The position numbers and the translations under genes were made by a program. A DNA stretch of 10,452 nucleotides from an uncultured Bacilli bacterium. Lineage in GTDB: Bacteria; Bacillota_I; Bacilli_A; ML615J-28; CAG-698. Position 1 is the first letter of the stretch, and each line of letters starts with the position of its first letter. Shown one piece after another: positions 6,433-10,452 of this stretch. Where the stretch lies: positions 1-10,452 of the forward strand of contig CANQVW010000050.1 in the NCBI GenBank assembly GCA_947627395.1, read 5' to 3'. Below the pieces are notes generated by a model, which saw only the letters and a list, made by a program, of their open reading frames with translations, searched no databases and was not told where the DNA came from.

Positions 6433-8141
6433 AATATCCTTTTCACTTCTTCTATCGATATATAAGCTGTTTGAATTCTTTTTTGCATCATTTCTTTCAT
6501 ATAGATGGCTTCTCCTTTAGAAGATAAAACACAAGCATGATGATTATTTAATAAATATTTACTATCCTTTCCATTTTTTAAGTGAAAAATTAATTTATGT
6601 TTAAAACTACTACACAGAATTGTAGATAAAAGATGAGGATTTCTTGAAAGAACAATAATTCCTATTCCAGCATTTTTGCCAACTTGTAATATATAAATGA
6701 TTTTATCTTCAATGAAACGATCATCATGAATCATTGAATGATCATCAAAATGAAGAACATAGATTTTTCTTTGCATCTTCTTTTGGTGATTCATTTCTTG
6801 TTCCATATTATATTCATCCATACATTTCATTTTAAAATGACTTAATATGGATACTCTTTCATCAATTTCATAAACAATTTTACTGATATATTCTTTAATA
6901 TCTGAAGTTTCAATTTGCAAAAATAAACTTTCATACAATGATAAATCTTTGGATGAATCAAATAAATAAAATTGACATTCTTGTGGAGTTACTTTAAAAA
7001 ACATCGAAACCATCATAGAAATAAGACAAGTTTTCATTCCACTATTTTTATCTCCAATCATTAAAAAGTTACCATCCTTTGAAAAATCAACTTCTATGAT
7101 TTCATCATCAACAGATATTCCAATCGGTAATAAATAGTTATTTCTTAAAACACTTTGTTTCATTAAAAGGGCTTTTAAAGAAAGAATCATTGCTTCCTTA
7201 GCATTAATTTCAATTTGTAATTGATGATTCATACGACTTAAATAAACAATATTTTCTTGTAAATCATTTAATTTATTTCCAATTTGTTTGCATTCAAAAG
7301 AAGAAAAAATGTAATAAGTGAACACGAAGCAACTATAACTGATAGTTGTTGCTTGTTCTTGATATTCTAATGAAAAATGATGAAAAATAGAAAGAATTAA
7401 ACTTTTTAATTCATGAAGCTTTTTTTCATTTTCATCCATATGAAAATAATTTTTATAATCGTCTAATAATTTTAAAGGAAGTTCTTTCTTTGAATCATAA
7501 ATACTTAAATTTACTTCTCTTTTTTTACCCAACTCATATTTAAAAAAATGACGAAATGAGGTTGTATATTTTTTTGCATTTTTTACTTTTTTATAGATGA
7601 ATTGGACAATTTCCATAATGGATTTATTAATCATCATCGTTCCACCTAAGATGAACATAAAAAAAGAAATTAAATAAACTCCAATGGATCCTAAGAGAGA
7701 ATACACAATATAAAAAATAATTCCTCCAACTAAACCACCCCCTAAATACGTATCATTTTTCGTTTGAATAAAGGTTTTATAATGATTCCAAGTGGCTCTA
7801 AAATAAGATTCAGAACTATTTTGTACATATTTATGTACAGAAAAATGAGCAAGAATAAGTAAACCCAAAGAACAAATCATATAACCTATAATTTTTTGAT
7901 TTCGAAAGTCAAATGATTTATGTTGCAATATAAAGTAAATTCCTACAACAAAAATAAAAAATATGATAAATAAATACCAGTCTCCAAAAAGAACTTTGAA
8001 AAAAACGGTTAATAGGCTACCCGTTTTTCCTAGTTGAGCAACGATAATAATCGAAATAAAGATGAAAAAAAAGCCAATGGCCTCATAATAAAAAATACTT
8101 TCCTTTTTATTTTCTTCACTGATTTGCTTCTTCTCTTTCAT
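6426..8141 (-). CDS. Membrane-anchored FtsK/SpoIIIE-like protein with degenerate ATPase motifs
   Basis: A 571-residue protein with the N-terminal half of an FtsK/SpoIIIE DNA translocase: membrane helices at about 18-38, 53-73 and 84-101 and a final hydrophobic region at 137-172 that begins GGGLVGGIIFYIVYSLLG, typical of the FtsK anchor. A linker leads to a motor-like domain (about 335-571). There the P-loop position reads GDKNSGMKTC (363-372): aligned to GATGSGKSVC, the catalytic lysine is methionine and the serine is lysine. The Walker B strand ends FDD (465-467) instead of DE, and TQRP-like becomes SRNP (499-502). The C-terminal gamma winged helix is missing; SpoIIIE is nearly 800 residues. 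The reading frame is intact, so it may be a pseudo-ATPase rather than a dead gene. The start at 8141 is chosen over ATG 8153 because GGTGAT at 8151-8146 is a fitting ribosome binding site. Function unknown. Confidence 0.8.
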   Translation of the reverse strand: MKEKKQISEENKKESIFYYEAIGFFFIFISIIIVAQLGKTGSLLTVFFKVLFGDWYLFIIFFIFVVGIYFILQHKSFDFRNQKIIGYMICSLGLLILAHFSVHKYVQNSSESYFRATWNHYKTFIQTKNDTYLGGGLVGGIIFYIVYSLLGSIGVYLISFFMFILGGTMMINKSIMEIVQFIYKKVKNAKKYTTSFRHFFKYELGKKREVNLSIYDSKKELPLKLLDDYKNYFHMDENEKKLHELKSLILSIFHHFSLEYQEQATTISYSCFVFTYYIFSSFECKQIGNKLNDLQENIVYLSRMNHQLQIEINAKEAMILSLKALLMKQSVLRNNYLLPIGISVDDEIIEVDFSKDGNFLMIGDKNSGMKTCLISMMVSMFFKVTPQECQFYLFDSSKDLSLYESLFLQIETSDIKEYISKIVYEIDERVSILSHFKMKCMDEYNMEQEMNHQKKMQRKIYVLHFDDHSMIHDDRFIEDKIIYILQVGKNAGIGIIVLSRNPHLLSTILCSSFKHKLIFHLKNGKDSKYLLNNHHACVLSSKGEAIYMKEMMQKRIQTAYISIEEVKRILK

Positions 8142-8145
8142 GATC

Positions 8146-8151
8146 ATCACC
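8146..8151 (-). promoter_or_regulatory. Ribosome binding site GGTGAT favouring the start at 8141
   Basis: Three in-frame ATGs (8153, 8147, 8141) are clustered. GGTGAT lies 4 nt before the third, the same motif and spacing as used by the TIGR04086-like gene, whereas nothing Shine-Dalgarno-like precedes 8153. The protein would begin MKEKKQ. The first ATG remains an alternative. Confidence 0.5.
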
Positions 8152-8239
8152 ATGAAGTATTAAACCATATTTTAACGTAAAAAAATGCAAAAAAAGAGAA
8201 TTAAAGTTAAATGATAATAAATTAAGATTACTTAATATA

Positions 8240-8280
8240 TATAAAAATAAAGGGTTTGTAAACATTGACAAACCCTTTAT
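8240..8280 (-). terminator. Intrinsic terminator of rpmG
   Basis: A perfect 13-bp inverted repeat, arms 8247-8259 and 8268-8280 with an 8-nt loop, lies 9 bp after the rpmG stop. On the minus strand the stem is followed by a T-rich run (TTTTTATATATT). It contains several G-C pairs, and is one of the clearest terminators in the window. The 93 bp from it to the FtsK-like gene hold only AT-rich sequence with no convincing promoter boxes. Confidence 0.8.
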
Positions 8281-8289
8281 ATATTTAAA

Positions 8290-8445
8290 CTATTTTTTTG
8301 TTTTCTCTTTGTGTAAAGTTTGTTTTCTACATTTTGGACAAAACTTCATTTGTTCAATTCTGTCTGGAGTATTTTTTTTATTCTTTTCTGTTAAATAATT
8401 TTCTTCTCCACAAACTGAACATTTCATTAAAAAAGTTACACGCAT
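8290..8445 (-). CDS. rpmG: 50S ribosomal protein L33, zinc-binding form
   Basis: A 51-residue basic protein beginning MRVTFLMKCSVCGEENYLTE, a component of the large ribosomal subunit near the E site. Cysteines at 9, 12, 36 and 39 form two CxxC pairs, marking the zinc-containing (C+) type of L33. The central NTPDRIEQMKFCPKCRK segment and the lysine-rich end are typical, and the length matches the family (49-51). AGGAGGAG at 8451-8458 precedes the ATG by about 5 nt. It has its own promoter and terminator, so it is monocistronic. Bacillota often carry several L33 paralogues, including cysteine-free ones induced on zinc limitation; no sign of zinc control was seen here. Confidence 0.96.
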   Translation of the reverse strand: MRVTFLMKCSVCGEENYLTEKNKKNTPDRIEQMKFCPKCRKQTLHKEKTKK

Positions 8446-8478
8446 TGCTACTCCTCCTAACAACTACTTCATAAGCGT

Positions 8479-8507
8479 ATTATACACCATCTTCATCAAA
8501 AAAGCAA
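8479..8507 (-). promoter_or_regulatory. rpmG promoter
   Basis: Read on the minus strand: TTGCTT (8507-8502), a 17-bp spacer and a perfect TATAAT (8484-8479). Transcription would start near 8472, giving a leader of about 27 nt that carries the AGGAGGAG. This is the best consensus -10 in the window, fitting a ribosomal protein gene. Confidence 0.75.
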
Positions 8508-8536
8508 GAAGTTTTCGAAAAATGTATTTTTCACAT

Positions 8537-8609
8537 ATTTAAAATAATCATAAAAGTTTTAAACAATTTTAAATCATTTATTGCAATTTTATGCAAATTA
8601 TGATAAACT
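8537..8609 (+). promoter_or_regulatory. Promoter with AT-rich upstream repeats for the transposase-like gene and ispG
   Basis: TTGCAA at 8581-8586, a 17-bp spacer and TAAACT at 8604-8609, with TG at 8601-8602 making an extended -10. Start of transcription would be near 8616. TTTAAA occurs at 8538-8543, 8558-8563 and 8568-8573, spaced 20 and 10 bp, on one face of the helix just upstream of the -35, the usual place of an UP element. A short inverted repeat TTGCA-6-TGCAA (8581-8596) overlaps the -35. The promoter boxes are reasonably supported; the upstream roles are inferred. Confidence 0.55.
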
Positions 8610-8651
8610 AATGTAAGTAGCATGTTGAGTTATTAGAAAGGAAGGAGATAC

Positions 8652-9095
8652 ATGGCATTTCAACTAAATGAGATTCATGTTGTTGAGGAAGAGGTTAAAC
8701 CTGCTAAACTAACTAAAGAAGAAAAAAGAAAGTTAAAAGTCATTAAACGATTAATCAACGAAGAGTTTAATGGGCCACATGCTGCAAAACTTCTAAAAGT
8801 TTCCACACGACAGATTCGTAATTTAAAGCGACAAGTGATTACCGAAGGAGATAGTGGTATAATTCATAAAAATAAGTTTAATAAACCGATTAATACTTAT
8901 GATGAAGAAATACGTGTTGGTATAGCTCGTTTATATCGAAAAGAGTATCGCGGAACGAACTTTACGGAATTTGCGAAAATTATTCAAGAAGAAAAAGGAT
9001 ATGAACAATCCAGAAGTACGATTTATAATATCCTAAGAGAACAACATATTCGTTCTCCACAACGTAAGAAAAATAAAAGAAAAAAAACAGTGTAG
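8652..9095 (+). CDS. Transposase-derived double helix-turn-helix protein lacking a catalytic domain
   Basis: A 147-residue basic protein resembling the N-terminal DNA-binding half of ISNCY/IS1202- or IS481-like transposases. A first helix-turn-helix spans about 24-62, with AAKLLKVSTRQIRNLKRQ at 44-61. A linker GIIHKNKFNKP (69-79) follows, as in these transposases. A second helical DNA-binding unit spans about 84-131, containing STIYNILREQHI. The chain ends in the lysine/arginine tail that in full transposases joins the DDE nuclease domain; here the stop comes at that junction and no DDE domain follows in any frame, because ispG begins at once. Full-length relatives exceed 350 residues. It has a good promoter and a GGAAGGAG ribosome binding site, so it looks like a maintained DNA-binding protein. 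Its stop is 4 bp before ispG, implying an operon. It may act as a regulator, but that is inference; a decaying remnant is the alternative. Confidence 0.72.
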   Translation: MAFQLNEIHVVEEEVKPAKLTKEEKRKLKVIKRLINEEFNGPHAAKLLKVSTRQIRNLKRQVITEGDSGIIHKNKFNKPINTYDEEIRVGIARLYRKEYRGTNFTEFAKIIQEEKGYEQSRSTIYNILREQHIRSPQRKKNKRKKTV

Positions 9096-9099
9096 ATAT

Positions 9100-10167
9100 A
9101 TGAATAGAAAAAGTACAAAAGAAATACAAATTGGGCATATAAAAATTGGAGGAAATCATCCAATTGCTATTCAAAGTATGTGTACAACACGAACAAAAGA
9201 TATTTCTTCTACTGTTGCTCAAATCAAAGAATTAGAAAATGAAGGCTGCAACATCGTAAGGGTTGCAGTTTTAGATTTTGAGGATGCAAAAAGCATTGAA
9301 GAAATAAAAAAAGAAATTTCAATTCCAATTGTTGCAGACATTCATTTTGATTATCGTTTAGCCTTAGCTGCTTTAGATGCTGGAGTGGATAAACTTAGAA
9401 TTAATCCTGGAAATATTGGATCGATTGATAAAATTGAGATAGTTGTAAGAAAATGTCAAGAAAAACATGTTCCGATTCGAATTGGTGTCAATTTAGGCTC
9501 TTTAGAAAAAGATGTTGAAGAAAAGTATGGTCGTAGTGCTATGGGACTTGTGGAAAGTGCCAAAAAAAATGTAAAAATACTTGAAGATTTGGGTTTTAAT
9601 GACATTGTGATTTCACTCAAAGCGAGTGATGTGATGATGTGTGTTGAAGCTTATGAACTTGCTTCTCTTACTTTTCCATACCCTCTTCATATCGGAATAA
9701 CTGAGTCAGGAACCAAAACAACAGGAGCGATTCGCTCATCCATTGGTTGTGGAATTCTTCTTTCAAAAGGAATTGGGGATACTCTACGTGTATCATTATC
9801 AAGCGATCCTGTCGAAGAAATTAGAGTTGCAAAAGAAATCCTTGCGACCTTTGGATATCTAAAAAAGCCACAATTAACCAGTTGCCCTACTTGTGGAAGA
9901 ACACAATACAATATGATTCCAATCGCCCAAGAAATTGAGGCCTATTTATCTCATTTTCCTGAAAAACAAATTAAAGTGGCTGTCATGGGATGTGCTGTCA
10001 ATGGACCTGGAGAAGCAAAAGATGCCGATATTGGCATTGCTGGTGGAAAAAATGAAGCTCTTCTTTTTAAAAAAGGGGTTCCTATTCGAAAAATTAGAGA
10101 AAGTGAAATCCTTTCTGAACTAAAAAAAGAAATTGAATTACTTATAAAAAAACAACGAGACGATTGA
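9100..10167 (+). CDS. ispG: 4-hydroxy-3-methylbut-2-enyl diphosphate synthase (IspG/GcpE)
   Basis: Iron-sulfur enzyme of the MEP isoprenoid pathway. It converts methylerythritol cyclodiphosphate to HMBPP, the step before IspH, in the cytoplasm. The 355 residues match the bacterial family. The TIM-barrel part shows VADIHFDYRLAL (78-89), DKLRINPGNIG (97-107), IRIGVNLGSLEK (126-137) and HIGITESGT (197-205). The C-terminal [4Fe-4S] part shows CPTCGR (C262, C265) and GCAVNGPGE (C298 and E305), the three cysteines and one glutamate that bind the cluster. The start at 9100 fits the family N-terminus, but no Shine-Dalgarno sequence is visible before it. With the upstream stop only 4 bp away, translation probably depends on ribosomes leaving the upstream gene. 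A strong terminator overlaps its end. It shows that this organism uses the MEP route. Confidence 0.97.
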   Translation: MNRKSTKEIQIGHIKIGGNHPIAIQSMCTTRTKDISSTVAQIKELENEGCNIVRVAVLDFEDAKSIEEIKKEISIPIVADIHFDYRLALAALDAGVDKLRINPGNIGSIDKIEIVVRKCQEKHVPIRIGVNLGSLEKDVEEKYGRSAMGLVESAKKNVKILEDLGFNDIVISLKASDVMMCVEAYELASLTFPYPLHIGITESGTKTTGAIRSSIGCGILLSKGIGDTLRVSLSSDPVEEIRVAKEILATFGYLKKPQLTSCPTCGRTQYNMIPIAQEIEAYLSHFPEKQIKVAVMGCAVNGPGEAKDADIGIAGGKNEALLFKKGVPIRKIRESEILSELKKEIELLIKKQRDD

Positions 10168-10197
10168 TGGAAATGATCCAAACAATCGTCTTTTTTA
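10158..10197 (+). terminator. Intrinsic terminator of ispG
   Basis: Arms 10158-10166 and 10183-10191 form a perfect 9-bp stem, with an inner 4-bp helix (10168-10171 with 10177-10180), followed by TTTTTT. The left arm includes the last ispG codons and part of its stop codon. Confidence 0.85.
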
Positions 10198-10204
10198 TTT
10201 AATT

Positions 10205-10248
10205 ATAATAAAAAGGTTAAATGGATAAGATTTGTTCCATTTAACCTT
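10205..10248 (-). terminator. Intrinsic terminator of the M20-type gene
   Basis: A perfect 13-bp inverted repeat, arms 10213-10225 and 10236-10248 with a 10-nt loop, followed on the minus strand by TTTTTATTATAATT. It lies 12 bp after the stop codon of the minus-strand gene and back to back with the ispG terminator. Confidence 0.8.
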
Positions 10249-10260
10249 AAGAAAGGGGTA

Positions 10261-10452
10261 TTATAAATCGTTTCTCTTCAAATAGAAGAGTGCGTAACTC
10301 GCATAAAGTGTACTTGCAACCAGCAAAGCTTCTTCATCAATATCAAAACAGGAATGGTGATGTGCAACAGTGGTTTCAGGAATTTTTTCATTTCTTGAAC
10401 CAATATATGCATAACATCCTGGAACTTTTTTGATGTATTCCGCAAAAAAGTT
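10261..10452 (-). CDS. M20-family amidohydrolase/peptidase, C-terminal fragment (5' part outside window)
   Basis: Only the last 63 codons are visible. The segment VPGCYAYIGSRNE followed by TTVAHHHSCFDIDEEALLVA matches the conserved end of M20 zinc-dependent amidohydrolases (N-acyl-amino-acid or hippurate hydrolase type). In these the pattern PGxxxxIG..., AHHxxxFDIDExAL holds a metal-ligand histidine, here within HHH at fragment residues 31-33. Full-length members have about 380-400 residues, so most of the gene, including its start and other metal ligands, lies beyond the right edge. The substrate cannot be told. A clear terminator follows its stop, so it is the last gene of its transcript. 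Confidence 0.85.
   Translation of the reverse strand, partial: NFFAEYIKKVPGCYAYIGSRNEKIPETTVAHHHSCFDIDEEALLVASTLYASYALFYLKRNDL

Noticed and set aside
6426..8153. FtsK-like gene as a pseudogene
   Set aside because: There is no frameshift or internal stop over more than 570 codons, the membrane helices are preserved, and a ribosome binding site and terminator are present. Lost catalytic residues alone do not make it a broken gene.
8652..9095. Complete insertion sequence
   Set aside because: There is no DDE catalytic domain, no terminal inverted repeats or target duplications were found, and intact housekeeping genes abut on both sides.
8980..9222. Minus-strand open frame across the junction of the transposase-like gene and ispG
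   Set aside because: It is antisense to two supported genes, low-complexity (Phe/Tyr/Cys-rich from A-rich coding DNA), and has no start signal.
1..10452. tRNA, rRNA, CRISPR array, riboswitch or phage genes
   Set aside because: Reading both strands showed no cloverleaf-like or spaced-repeat structure and no recognisable aptamer; all gaps are short and explained by promoters and terminators.

Overview
The window is AT-rich chromosomal DNA with short intergenic gaps, intrinsic terminators, strong GGAGG-type ribosome binding sites and the standard genetic code. The gene set is typical of a low-GC Bacillota, probably a lineage related to Bacilli or Erysipelotrichia: apt-rel, a spoVB-type flippase beside a DUF421 protein and a TIGR04086-type membrane protein, rarA of the Bacillus type, a zinc-binding L33, and ispG of the MEP pathway. 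Species cannot be told from this window. A spoVB-like gene hints at a spore-forming ancestry, but it is not proof, because these flippases also occur in non-sporulating relatives.

Layout. Positions 1-2437 hold a minus-strand operon, apt then rel; rel runs off the left edge and lacks its C-terminal ACT region. Divergent from it, 2563-5059 carries the spoVB-like flippase (+), a DUF421 protein (-) whose 3' end overlaps the flippase by 54 bp, and a four-helix TIGR04086-like protein (+). rarA (5177-6421, +) has its own extended -10 promoter. It converges on a bidirectional terminator with a membrane-anchored FtsK/SpoIIIE-like gene (8141-6426, -). That protein keeps the FtsK four-helix anchor and the overall motor fold, but its Walker A lysine is a methionine, its TQRP-type motif is changed and the DNA-reading gamma domain is absent. 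Next comes rpmG (8445-8290, -), which has a clear promoter and terminator. Divergent from it is a 147-residue protein (8652-9095, +) that looks like the DNA-binding half of an IS transposase without its catalytic domain. It lies 4 bp upstream of ispG (9100-10167, +), which has no visible ribosome binding site of its own. Two terminators back to back separate ispG from the last 63 codons of an M20-type amidohydrolase (10452-10261, -).

How the genes relate. Most are housekeeping genes: purine salvage and stringent response (apt, rel), cell-envelope lipid-linked sugar transport (flippase), replication-fork maintenance (rarA), the ribosome (rpmG) and isoprenoid precursor synthesis (ispG), which feeds the lipid carrier used by such flippases. 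There is no phage, CRISPR, tRNA or complete mobile element here. The two points that stand out are the apparently catalytically dead FtsK-like protein and the transposase-derived DNA-binding protein apparently co-transcribed, and possibly translationally coupled, with ispG.
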